This document shows positions 1-8,301 of a stretch of DNA of 64,000 bases, one piece after another. The notes under the pieces were generated by a model. The model did no database searches, was not told the origin of the DNA, and saw nothing but the letters and a program-made list of their open reading frames with translations. The translations under genes and the position numbers were made by a program. The number at the start of each line of letters is the position of its first letter. Position 1 is the first letter of the stretch. Source of the DNA: Olsenella uli DSM 7084 (GTDB lineage: Bacteria > Actinomycetota > Coriobacteriia > Coriobacteriales > Atopobiaceae); NCBI RefSeq assembly GCF_000143845.1, contig NC_014363.1:1287186-1351185 (forward strand). Reading direction: 5' to 3'.

Positions 1-1140
1 ATGAAGTCGCACACGCACTGGTCGGGATCGCTCTCCCAGTCGTAGCTGCGCCCATAGTACGAGAGGTGGCGCACGAGGGGCTGTATGTGGTGACGGAAGA
101 TGGCGCTGTCCTCGCTCCCTTCCCGCAGGGCGTCCAGCTCGTGTTCGTAGACGACCGAGAAGAGCTCCTGCACAGGTCCGGCGAAGTCGCTGTTGACCTC
201 GGACGAGCGGTATATCTTCTCGTAGTTCTCCCGCTTGGCGCGCCTGAGCTCGGCAAAGCCCTCCTCGCTCATGGCGACGTTCGTCCTGCCGACGCTGTTC
301 TCCACCACGTCCGCGACGAAGGCAGAGAGCGCCCAGGCGTTGTACGCGCCGCCGAGGCCGTCATCGAAGGCTGACTCATCCACCAGACCGGCGCGGATGG
401 CGTCCTGGCGATCCTTCCCCACATAGGCGATGATGTCCGAGACCCTCACGACACAACCCTCGAGCGTCATGGGCCGCAGGCGCCCTATGGCCTCCTCGCC
501 CGACTCCCAGCAGCCCTTGACCACGCGGTCGAAGGTGTCGAAGCCGTTGAGGCCGCTCGTCTCGAACACCTGCTGCTCGAACTCGCCGTTGTGGCAGATG
601 ACGCCGTCGAGCGTCTGGAGGCTGAGGTTCCTGCCGTAGATGACGTCCAGGACCCGGACGCTCTGGACGTTGTGGAAGAACCAACGGCCCGTGCGCTCGT
701 GGAAGACCTCGTTGAGGAAGCGCTCGCCCGCATGGCCGAAGGGCGTGTGGCCCACGTCATGCCCCAGGGCGATGGCCTCGATCAGGTCGAGGTTGAGTCC
801 CAGCGCACGACCGATGTCGCGTGCCACGCGACCCACCAGCTGCTCGTGCAGGCCCCGTCGGGTGATGTCGTCGTCGGGGCGAAACGAGAACACCTGGGTC
901 TTGCCATTGAGGCGGTTGTAGGCCGGCATGTGCAAGATCTTCTCGCCGTCGCGCACGAAGGCGGGGCGCAGGATGGTGTCGCGATCGCGCTCCGAGGCGT
1001 CGCGGCGCAGGGCGGAGACGTCTCGGCAGGCGTAGTGCACGAGCCCGCCCGACTCACGCAGCTCGCGGATGCGCTCGCTGCAGGCGCGAGACACGCTCCC
1101 CGTGAGGGTGGGCGCCATCCTGTTGACAATCGAAGTCATG
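1..1140 (-). CDS. dgt: dGTPase-like HD-domain triphosphohydrolase (3' end beyond window)
   Basis: Hydrolyses dGTP, or dNTPs more broadly, to nucleoside and triphosphate; cytosolic nucleotide-pool control. I translated this frame by hand from the ATG at 1140; it stays open for 380 codons to the window edge, so the C-terminus is missing. The N-terminal region carries the family stretch RLNGKTQVF followed by the HD metal-binding block GHDVGHTPFGHAGE, which is diagnostic of dGTPase-like proteins. A GAGAGAGG ribosome site lies about 6 nt upstream of the ATG. It follows the esterase/GNAT gene on the same strand after 83 nt and may be cotranscribed with it. Family assignment is firm; whether it is strictly dGTP-specific cannot be told. 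Confidence 0.9.
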
Positions 1141-1223
1141 CGAACCTCTCTCACTCTGGCCTTCTCGCCCGATACCCTAACGCATCCACCGGACAGTAAT
1201 GCGCGGGCGGCCAGGTCTGTGCG

Positions 1224-3122
1224 CTACTCGTGAACGAGGGGCCCGGCGTCGGGAGCCGACTGGCCAGGGCCCAGGCCATCTGCCGGTCGGCTGAGGAAGC
1301 ACTGCTCGTTGGCGGCAAGCACCCTCATGCCCAGCTTGCGCTGGAGCCTGATCGAGGCGGAGTCGTCAGGCTCCACCTCGGCCCAGGGAACGTCCCCGCG
1401 GGCGAGGGCCTCGTTGATCTTGGTGGCCTCGAGGGCATATGCCCATCCCTTCCGCCACTGCCCCGGCAGGACCTCGAGCATGCCGATGGAACCCTCCGGG
1501 CGCTCGCCCACGAAGCCCACGAGCCTGCCGCCCTCGAAGCCACCCAGGATGCGTCCGGCACGCAGCAGGGCCAGCACCTCGTCCTCCCTGCGATACTCGG
1601 GATGGCGGTAGTTCGCGCAGACGGTCAGGAAGTGGCTCTCGTCCAGGGGGCGCATCTCCCTTTGGCCATCGACCTCGACGGGAGTGCGCCTCTCGTAGAG
1701 GCAGCTGTGGTAGGGGGTGAGGCGGGTCAGTGCGTGGGTGAGCTCGATGTCCCGCACCAGCGCGGGTTCGAGCACGTCCACCACGGTCGGCTCCATGAGC
1801 GCGGCGATGACCGCACGTCCCAGGTCATGGTCGCCCGCCCAGAACATCTGGACGCCATCGTCAAGGCGCAGCAGCACGCAGCCCCTCTGGGCAAAGACCA
1901 CCACTCCCAGGCCCCGGCGCAGCGCCTCGGACAAGGGCAGGGTCCGCCGGGGGGCACCCGTGAGCGCCTCAAGGGCGGTGGCGCGACGCTCCCCCTCGGA
2001 CATGCGGCCCATGGACACGATGGCACCCAGGCGATCGGCCACCTGGCGATGGCCATCGGGACCAGGATGCTCGAAGCCGTCGGCCATGAGCGAGGAGCGC
2101 GCGTCCAGGAGGCGCCCCCCGTCCACGAGCTCCATCTGGTCGTGCGGGGCCACGTGCGCCGCAATGAAGGACGGCAGCTGGCGGTAGCAGCTCATGGCAT
2201 GCGAGGGATGGGCGAGCTCGTCATGCCAGAGCGGCGTGAGCGCGTAGGTGGGGACCTCTGGCCAGATGCGCGAGACCTCGAGCAGGTAGGCACGGACGTC
2301 ACGCGTAACGGGGCGCGCCCGGCAGGGCTCGTAGCGGTAGTTCGCCCCCAGGCAGACCACGATGGCCTGGGGGTGGAGGGACTGGGCGATGCCATAAGTC
2401 GTCCCTGGTTGGAACACCTGACCCCCGATGCCCTGGTTGACAAGGTCGAGACCAAGCCTCTGGGAGAGCAGGGACGCCCAGGTGAGGGCAGGGTCGTCCG
2501 CCACGAACCCCTGGGCGATGGAGTCTCCCAGGACAAGGAGCTCGCCGGTGCGCTCGACGGGCGTGATGAAGCTGCCGTTGCCCACCACATCGCGCACGAC
2601 GCACCCCCTCAGACAGGGCAGCCACACGCGCACGTGATGCGTCTCCCCCATGCCGGGCAGCCGCATGAGGCCATCCTCGGGGGCCCTGTCGGGATCATCG
2701 AGCGAGAAGGGCAGGTAGTCGTCCCCCTCGTCCGGCAGGCGCGCGGAAAGGTGGCGCCCGTCCACGTCGACCGAGACCCCGTCATGCGGGCGCAGCGTCC
2801 CGTCGGTGTCGACGCCGTCCAGCACGGCCCGTGTGCCCGCGGGCTCCGGGTCCAGCACGACCTCGAGCGCAATCTCGGACGAGTCGGTCTCGAACTCGAG
2901 AGAGACGCCTGCGGTCGTGCGTGCCATCTGGCGAAACAGTCCCGGGTGCCAGGCCTGGCAGCTCCCCAGGGCACGGAGCTGGTCGGCCGAGAAGCGCCAG
3001 GGGCGCACCCAGCCGTCGCGCTCCTCCGCGATGTGCAACGCCCCGTGAAGGAGCGGCGCCGCATCCACCTGCGACAACAGGGGGCTGCCGTCGGCAGCCC
3101 TTGTGTGATCACGAAGCCTCAT
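1224..3122 (-). CDS. SGNH/GDSL esterase fused to a GNAT-like acetyltransferase domain
   Basis: 632 residues. Residues 1-185 look like the beta-rich N-terminal domain of CE2/SGNH esterases. The SGNH core follows: block I LLVLGDSIAQGF holds the nucleophile Ser (about residue 201), a GANY segment fits block III, and HPGPDGH near residue 355 holds the catalytic Asp-His pair. The last ~150 residues resemble a GNAT fold, with LPGQWRKGWAYALE and a terminal LQRKLGMRV segment. Together they suggest deacylation and acylation of a sugar or cell-wall substrate by one protein. I chose the ATG at 3122 over an upstream in-frame start because GGAG lies about 10 nt before it. No signal peptide is visible, so it is probably cytosolic. 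The exact substrate is unknown. Confidence 0.78.
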   Translation of the reverse strand: MRLRDHTRAADGSPLLSQVDAAPLLHGALHIAEERDGWVRPWRFSADQLRALGSCQAWHPGLFRQMARTTAGVSLEFETDSSEIALEVVLDPEPAGTRAVLDGVDTDGTLRPHDGVSVDVDGRHLSARLPDEGDDYLPFSLDDPDRAPEDGLMRLPGMGETHHVRVWLPCLRGCVVRDVVGNGSFITPVERTGELLVLGDSIAQGFVADDPALTWASLLSQRLGLDLVNQGIGGQVFQPGTTYGIAQSLHPQAIVVCLGANYRYEPCRARPVTRDVRAYLLEVSRIWPEVPTYALTPLWHDELAHPSHAMSCYRQLPSFIAAHVAPHDQMELVDGGRLLDARSSLMADGFEHPGPDGHRQVADRLGAIVSMGRMSEGERRATALEALTGAPRRTLPLSEALRRGLGVVVFAQRGCVLLRLDDGVQMFWAGDHDLGRAVIAALMEPTVVDVLEPALVRDIELTHALTRLTPYHSCLYERRTPVEVDGQREMRPLDESHFLTVCANYRHPEYRREDEVLALLRAGRILGGFEGGRLVGFVGERPEGSIGMLEVLPGQWRKGWAYALEATKINEALARGDVPWAEVEPDDSASIRLQRKLGMRVLAANEQCFLSRPADGLGPGQSAPDAGPLVHE

Positions 3123-3187
3123 CGACGTCTTCTCCGTTTTTGTTGCGTCTCTGTCGCTCGGCCCCCTCATTCTACACGGACCCCACC

Positions 3188-3988
3188 CTACTCGCCCTCG
3201 CCGATCCCCTCGTAGAACTCCTCGCCGTCATCCAGCCTGAGCATCAGCAGGCGACCAAAGCCCGCGCCCCCCGCGGCACCGCAGTCGATGTCCCAGCGGT
3301 CCGCGACGCCGCCCGTGCGCTCGCAGGCACCGACGCGCACCATGCGGCAGAGCCCGTCCTCGTCTCGGGCGGGGCGGTCGGGGCGGTCGGCCATGCCCTC
3401 GAGATAGGGCGTGGGCGTGTGGCCCGCGATGACGATGGGGCCATTGCCGTTCGCGTCCACGAGGCCCGTAGGCCTCTCCCAGAAGTCCTCGCGGATCCAG
3501 AGCAGGTCCTCGGTGGACTGGGAGGCCATCAGGGCCTCGAGCTTGTCCTCGGTCCATTCCGCACGCGGGAGGAGGCCGCCGGAACGGATGCCGGCGTGCG
3601 CCATCACGAAGGGGCGTCCCTCGGTAAGCGCATAGGCGTAGGTCGGCAGCGAGGCGACCCAGTCCAGGAGCTCCATGCGCTCCCCCTCGCCAAGCCCAGC
3701 CAGACCCGCAGAGGTCGTGGCACCGCCGTTCATCTCCCAGTTCATGAGGTTCACGGGATCATCGGGATCTTCGAAGTAGGTGAGCATGAGATCCTCGTGG
3801 TTGCCCATGAGGACCGTGGCACCCGATAGGTCACGGCAGGCCCTGAGTACGCCGACGGGGTCGGGGCCACGGTCGATCATGTCGCCGAGCATGAAGACGG
3901 CGTCATCCGCAGACGGCGAGACGCGCTCGAGCAGGCGCTCGAGCGGGACCCTGTGACCGTGAACGTCAGAGAAGGCGTACGTTGACAT
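3188..3988 (-). CDS. Calcineurin-like metallophosphatase (bacterial PPP family)
   Basis: 266 residues, about the length of bacterial serine/threonine phosphatases and diadenosine tetraphosphatase relatives. The metal-binding signature is complete: SDVHGH at residues 7-12, GDMIDRG near 35 and GNHED near 61, followed by C-terminal histidines in MAHAGI and IAGHTPTP. It is expected to bind two metal ions and remove phosphate from a phosphoprotein or a small nucleotide. The start has a good site (TGGAGG, about 7 nt upstream). It lies 57 nt from vsr on the same strand. Protein versus dinucleotide substrate cannot be decided from sequence. Confidence 0.85.
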   Translation of the reverse strand: MSTYAFSDVHGHRVPLERLLERVSPSADDAVFMLGDMIDRGPDPVGVLRACRDLSGATVLMGNHEDLMLTYFEDPDDPVNLMNWEMNGGATTSAGLAGLGEGERMELLDWVASLPTYAYALTEGRPFVMAHAGIRSGGLLPRAEWTEDKLEALMASQSTEDLLWIREDFWERPTGLVDANGNGPIVIAGHTPTPYLEGMADRPDRPARDEDGLCRMVRVGACERTGGVADRWDIDCGAAGGAGFGRLLMLRLDDGEEFYEGIGEGE

Positions 3989-4045
3989 GACGGATGCCTC
4001 CAGACGGTCGCTTGCAAGGAATCTCGTGCGTGGGACCCCCCCAGT

Positions 4046-4606
4046 CTAGCGGGAAACGCGCCTGCGCGCCAAGGCAGCACGGGTCGTGCGCAGCTTCCGT
4101 GCGCGGGACGCGCCCGCCTCGACGGCACGCCCCTCATGCCCGCCTGCGGCGCGACGGGTCTGCGCGAGGCGGATCTCGCGCACCATCTGGCGCATCGTGA
4201 GCTCGAAGCGCCCCTTCCCGAGGTGGCACTCCCACACGGTGATGACCGTCCAGCCCCCTTCCACGAGCAACCTGCGGTCGCGTTCGTCGCGCAGGACGTT
4301 ACGGCGAAACTTCGCCTCCCAGAACGCGACGTTGCTCTTGGGAAGGGGCAGCGCGCAGTAGGGGCAGCGGTGCCAGAAGCAGCCGTTCACGAAGATGGCC
4401 ACCTTCCGGCCGGGATAGCAGATGTCTGGCCGGCCGGGAGCCTTCTTCCAGTGAAGGCGATACCCGCCCAGGCCTGCGGCGCGAAGGGCGGAGCGCACCT
4501 TGAGCTCGGGCTTGGTATCCTTGCTCTTGTTCGCCTGCATCACATGGTGCGTGGCAGGGCTCACCCGCTGTTCCCGGGCACCGGGAGGCGAGGGGCTACT
4601 CGTCAC
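4046..4606 (-). CDS. vsr: Very short patch repair (Vsr) DNA mismatch endonuclease
   Basis: 186 residues. Vsr nicks next to T:G mismatches made by deamination of 5-methylcytosine. The family signatures are all present: NKSKDTKPE near residue 26, GRPDICYP with the catalytic Asp, the zinc/catalytic segment VNGCFWHRCPYC, the N-RD pair in RNVLRDERDRR, and GWTVITVWEC. The last ~45 residues form a basic Arg/Ala-rich tail longer than in the E. coli enzyme. The start is a GTG at 4606 with GGAG upstream; it overlaps the end of the preceding gene by 11 nt, so translation is probably coupled. No cytosine methyltransferase lies within the window, which is unusual for vsr. Confidence 0.9.
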   Translation of the reverse strand: MTSSPSPPGAREQRVSPATHHVMQANKSKDTKPELKVRSALRAAGLGGYRLHWKKAPGRPDICYPGRKVAIFVNGCFWHRCPYCALPLPKSNVAFWEAKFRRNVLRDERDRRLLVEGGWTVITVWECHLGKGRFELTMRQMVREIRLAQTRRAAGGHEGRAVEAGASRARKLRTTRAALARRRVSR

Positions 4607-5582
4607 GCGACGGCTCCGGGGGCGCCTCCTGCCCGTCTGGGTCGGTCGGCTGGCCGGAGAAGTTGAGGTTTTTCGTCAGATCCTCGGCGGCAGCCTCCCC
4701 GAACTCCGTCGAGAAGAACGCGTCCACCGCAGCCGGGACGCGACCTCCGGCACAATCGTAGATATCCCAGAAGGAGTCTGCGCCCACCTCCCCCGTGAAG
4801 GGGTTCTCCCAGGAGAGATGCCCCTCGTTGGCAAAGGGCGAGTGATCGTCTGCCCGGTCGCGGTGCGCCATGGCACAGTAGAGTGAGTAGCGCCGGTGAC
4901 CGAAGCTGCGCTCGACCGTGCCCAGGAGGCGCGCCTTGCCCTGGCGCGGGCTCCAGAACAGACGCTGCACCTGGCGAAACGCCTTCATCGCATGCGTGTA
5001 GCAGTCCAGCTCGAGCGTGCGGCTGTAGGTCCATAGGCACATGTAGAAGTAGAGCTTGTCGATGGTCGAGAGCACCCTGTCGGAGGCGTGGAGAACCTCG
5101 CGATACGGCCTGTACGTGGCGACGGTCTGGTGTGCCTTGGAGAAGAGCACCATCTCGTCCAGGTCGCGTTCGATCTCGGCATGGACCTCGGTGGCGTCGG
5201 AACGGTCGAGGCCGTCGATGCCGGCATCGCAGATGGCGTACTGGTTGGCGTACACCAGGGGATGCACGGAGCTGTCAAGCAGGTAATGACAGAGGAAGCC
5301 TGCGGCGTAGGCCTCCCCCACCGAGCGCTCGCTGCGCGCCAGCATGGTGAGGGCGTCACGCAGCGAGGCGAGCAGACGCGCCGGGCGCACGTGGTGCATG
5401 AGGTCGCCCACGCGGTTGGAGGGGTCGACGCGCGGGTCCGCCACCAGGTAGAACAGGGGGTCAGGACCTTGGTTTCCCAACAGGAAGGCATCGTGCTCGT
5501 CCAGGGTCACCAGCCCCAGGCGATCGGCGACCACCGGATAGGCGTCCCGCCCGAAGAAGTCGTGCGTCAGGATTGCTGGCAT
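4596..5582 (-). CDS. Zinc-dependent phospholipase C family protein
   Basis: 328 residues from the ATG at 5582, chosen because GGGGGAGG lies just upstream. The protein begins MPAILTHDFFG and carries spaced His/Asp residues (LGNQGPDPLFY, GDLMHHVRP, FLCHYLLDSSVHPLVY) typical of the bacterial zinc-dependent phospholipase C / S1-P1 nuclease-like fold. There is no signal peptide, unlike secreted clostridial phospholipases, so an intracellular hydrolase is more likely. The C-terminus is acidic and Pro/Glu-rich. It heads a same-strand run with vsr and is divergent from the UMF1 transporter. The fold call is good; the substrate is unknown. Confidence 0.75.
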   Translation of the reverse strand: MPAILTHDFFGRDAYPVVADRLGLVTLDEHDAFLLGNQGPDPLFYLVADPRVDPSNRVGDLMHHVRPARLLASLRDALTMLARSERSVGEAYAAGFLCHYLLDSSVHPLVYANQYAICDAGIDGLDRSDATEVHAEIERDLDEMVLFSKAHQTVATYRPYREVLHASDRVLSTIDKLYFYMCLWTYSRTLELDCYTHAMKAFRQVQRLFWSPRQGKARLLGTVERSFGHRRYSLYCAMAHRDRADDHSPFANEGHLSWENPFTGEVGADSFWDIYDCAGGRVPAAVDAFFSTEFGEAAAEDLTKNLNFSGQPTDPDGQEAPPEPSRDE

Positions 5583-5803
5583 GAGGCACCTCCCCCAGCG
5601 CAGGCCCTTGCGGCAGGCCCGCGCCAATACGGATCGCGTTTGTCATCCCCCTAGGGTAGCGCAGCGGCGGCACCACCGTGGGGAGAAAGGGTGCACGCTC
5701 CTCTCGGCCGAAGCCACCCCTGACCGATGCGTAGACGCCGCTTGCCCTCCCCCGACCGGCCGTCACGTACAATCGTCCTGTCGTCCAAGGGAGAGGGGCC
5801 CAC

Positions 5804-7054
5804 ATGGCACGGACAAGTCTGACCAAGGTCGAGAAGAGCTGGATCATGTACGACGTGGGCAACTCCGCCCTTGTGCTTCTGGCCACCAGCGTCATACCCA
5901 TCTACTTCAAGTCGCTCGCAGACGGCCCGGCCCTCGTGGCATGGAGCTATGGCGAGACCATAGCCTCGCTGGTCATCGCCCTGCTGATGCCCGTCTTGGG
6001 CTCCATCGCCGACATGCAGGGCATGAAGAAGAAGTTCGTCGTCGGCACCGTCGCGACGGGCGTCGTGGCCACGGTGGCGATGGGCCTTCCCGCCAGCGCG
6101 ATGGCGTTTCTGGTGATCTACGTCGTCTCGTCCGTCATGCTGAACTCGTCAATCGTGTTCTACGACGCGCTTTTGGTGGACGCCACCACGGACGAGCGCA
6201 TGGACGAGGTCTCCAGCCAGGGCTACGCCTGGGGTTACATCGGCAGCGTGGTGCCGTTCATCGCCTGCCTGGCCGTGGTTCTCATGCACGAGAGGCTGGG
6301 CCTGACCCTGCAGGCGGCCATGCAGATCTCCTTCGCGATCACGGCCGCATGGTGGGTCGCCTTCACGATCCCCCTGCTCAGAAACGTGGAGCAGACGCAC
6401 TTCAAGCCCCTGGAGGACCATGCGCTCTCCAAGGCGATCACGGGCGTCGGGGCGACGCTTGTGCGCATCTGGCGCGACGAGACCCTGCGCAACTACCTCA
6501 TCGCCTACTTCTTCTACATCGATGGCGTGCACACCATCATCAAGCTTTCCACAAGCTATGGCTCTGACCTGGGCATCGAGGGGACTCAGCTGGTCCTGGC
6601 GCTGCTCGTGACCCAATTCGTGGCCTTCCCCTCGGCCATCGCCTATGGCAAGCTGGGCACGCGCCTCGGCACCAAGCGCATGCTCCTGGTCGGCATCGCG
6701 GGCTACACCTTCATCACCTGCTTCGCGGCCTTCTTCCTGAGGAGCGCTGCGGAGTTCTGGTTCCTGGCGATCATGGTGGGCCTGTTCCAGGGTGGCATCC
6801 AGGCCCTCAGCCGCTCCGAGTTCGGCAAGCTCTGTCCCAAGGAGCACGCCAACGAGTACTTTGGCTTCTTCGACATCTTCGGCAAGTACGCGGCCATCAT
6901 GGGCACGTTCATCGTGGGCACCATGACCGCGCTCACGGGCAATGGCTCGCTGGGCGTGTTCTCGATCGTCATCCTCTTCGTCGTGGGCTTCGTGATGATG
7001 CTGAAGGTACCCGAGCGGCGGGCCGCGACTGCGGGAGCTGGTGGCGCGGAGTAG
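5804..7054 (+). CDS. UMF1-type MFS transporter (Atg22-like)
   Basis: 416 residues, about 12 hydrophobic segments. It begins with the typical EKSWIMYDVGNSALVLL segment of the UMF1/Atg22 branch of the major facilitator superfamily, which includes suspected amino-acid or peptide effluxers. A conserved AQSRS-like stretch appears as IQALSRSEFGKL near residue 335, followed by PKEHANEYFGFF, both family hallmarks. GGGAGAGG lies 10 nt before the ATG. It is transcribed alone, diverging from the phospholipase gene; a TACAAT hexamer at 5768-5773 could be its -10 box, but no convincing -35 box accompanies it. Cargo is not predictable. Confidence 0.88.
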   Translation: MARTSLTKVEKSWIMYDVGNSALVLLATSVIPIYFKSLADGPALVAWSYGETIASLVIALLMPVLGSIADMQGMKKKFVVGTVATGVVATVAMGLPASAMAFLVIYVVSSVMLNSSIVFYDALLVDATTDERMDEVSSQGYAWGYIGSVVPFIACLAVVLMHERLGLTLQAAMQISFAITAAWWVAFTIPLLRNVEQTHFKPLEDHALSKAITGVGATLVRIWRDETLRNYLIAYFFYIDGVHTIIKLSTSYGSDLGIEGTQLVLALLVTQFVAFPSAIAYGKLGTRLGTKRMLLVGIAGYTFITCFAAFFLRSAAEFWFLAIMVGLFQGGIQALSRSEFGKLCPKEHANEYFGFFDIFGKYAAIMGTFIVGTMTALTGNGSLGVFSIVILFVVGFVMMLKVPERRAATAGAGGAE

Positions 7055-7111
7055 GCACGTTTCACAGAAGTCGCCCAGACGATATGGGCAGGGCATCGCT
7101 GCCGAAAGCCG

Positions 7112-7987
7112 CTACGCCCGGGGCAGCGCGTCCTCGGGGATGGAGAGCCTGCCGTGGTTGCGCGCCAGCGACTCGAGCACCTTCGCCACGGAGTCATCAG
7201 CCGCGTCACCGATGTGATAGCGCGCCGTCGCGCGTGCGGAGTCGGTGCCGTTCGAGACCGCGAACGAATTGGGGACCGCCCTCATCATCGCCAGATCGTT
7301 CTCGCTGTCACCGAAGAACACGACCTCCTCGCGCGCGATGCCCAGGTACTCCTCCAGGATCGGGAGCGCGCTCGCCTTGGTCCAACCGTGTGGGAGCACG
7401 TCGAAGAACGTCGGCGACGGACGCACGAAGTCGAACTGCGGGCAGAGGGCGCTCAGCTCGTCGCGCAAGGCACCCATCTCGGAGGTGGCCCCGAAGTGCA
7501 TGTAGCCGACGGTCGCGATGGGCACGTCGGGCACCTCGGACGTGACGTGGGCGTCAAACGCGATCTCGTATTGGGCCACGGCACGCTCGAACTCCGCCTC
7601 GGTCACGCCGACGACCTGGCGGTCGACGGTCTTGATCCCATTCCCGTCAACGCTCGGGACATACACCACGACGCAGCCGTCGTGCGAGCGGGCATACTCG
7701 ACCAGGCGGACTATGCCGGCATGGTCCACCGAGATGTCCTTCACGCGCTTGCCGTCCACGTTGATCATCTTTCCGTTGGCCATGATGCCCGTGGCATAGC
7801 AGCTGGCATGCCCATGGAAGAAGCTTCGCAGATCGACCGGCTCACGCCCGCTTGCGGGCCCAAACTCGATGCCGGCGTCGCGCAGCTCGGCTATGGCGCT
7901 CATCGTGCGCGTGGAGATGCTCGTATGCCCAAACGGCAGCAGCGTGCCGTCAATGTCGCAAAGAACCAGTTTGATCAAGGTCCCCAC
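7112..7987 (-). CDS. HAD-superfamily phosphatase, Cof type
   Basis: 291 residues. Motif I is DIDGTLL near residue 11 with the nucleophilic Asp; SGRE fits motif II; motif IV is FFGDSENDLAMM near residue 236. The C2-type cap between them places it in the Cof/YbiV sugar-phosphate phosphatase group. The likely reaction is dephosphorylation of a sugar phosphate or a cofactor such as PLP. The ORF opens with GTG at 7987, which has no clear ribosome site; a TTG three codons later is an alternative, with a GGTGGGG tract that is rather close to it. Convergent with the UMF1 gene, 57 nt apart. Confidence 0.88.
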   Translation of the reverse strand: MGTLIKLVLCDIDGTLLPFGHTSISTRTMSAIAELRDAGIEFGPASGREPVDLRSFFHGHASCYATGIMANGKMINVDGKRVKDISVDHAGIVRLVEYARSHDGCVVVYVPSVDGNGIKTVDRQVVGVTEAEFERAVAQYEIAFDAHVTSEVPDVPIATVGYMHFGATSEMGALRDELSALCPQFDFVRPSPTFFDVLPHGWTKASALPILEEYLGIAREEVVFFGDSENDLAMMRAVPNSFAVSNGTDSARATARYHIGDAADDSVAKVLESLARNHGRLSIPEDALPRA

Positions 7988-8301
7988 CGTTCAGTCGAGC
8001 CGATAATACGTGGAGAAGACGCCCTATCCACCAGGCAGTCTACAGCGAATGCCTACGCTGTTTCGCCCTTACACAAAAGCAGATGATTCCTCCGCGAACG
8101 CCGCTCGGCGGACCATACGCGCGCATGCGTCGGTGCCCCATGGGCCACAGGCAGCTCGCAAGAGCTGTTGCCGAACGGCCGCAGCCGCTCACGACCTCCT
8201 CGACCTGCCCCGACGTCGCTGTGATATCCTCCACCCCACCAAGGCCCGAGAGCTTCTGACAAGCGGTAGCCAGAACGGCAGATGGCCCCTACCACACGAA
8301 G

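Noticed and set aside
1230-3215. Long plus-strand open frame opposite the esterase/GNAT gene
   Set aside because: High-GC shadow: Gly/His/Arg/Ala-rich, no family match, and the minus strand has clear motifs.
7055-7111. Bidirectional terminator between the UMF1 and HAD genes
   Set aside because: Only a 5-bp gccca/tgggc stem with no T-run on either strand.
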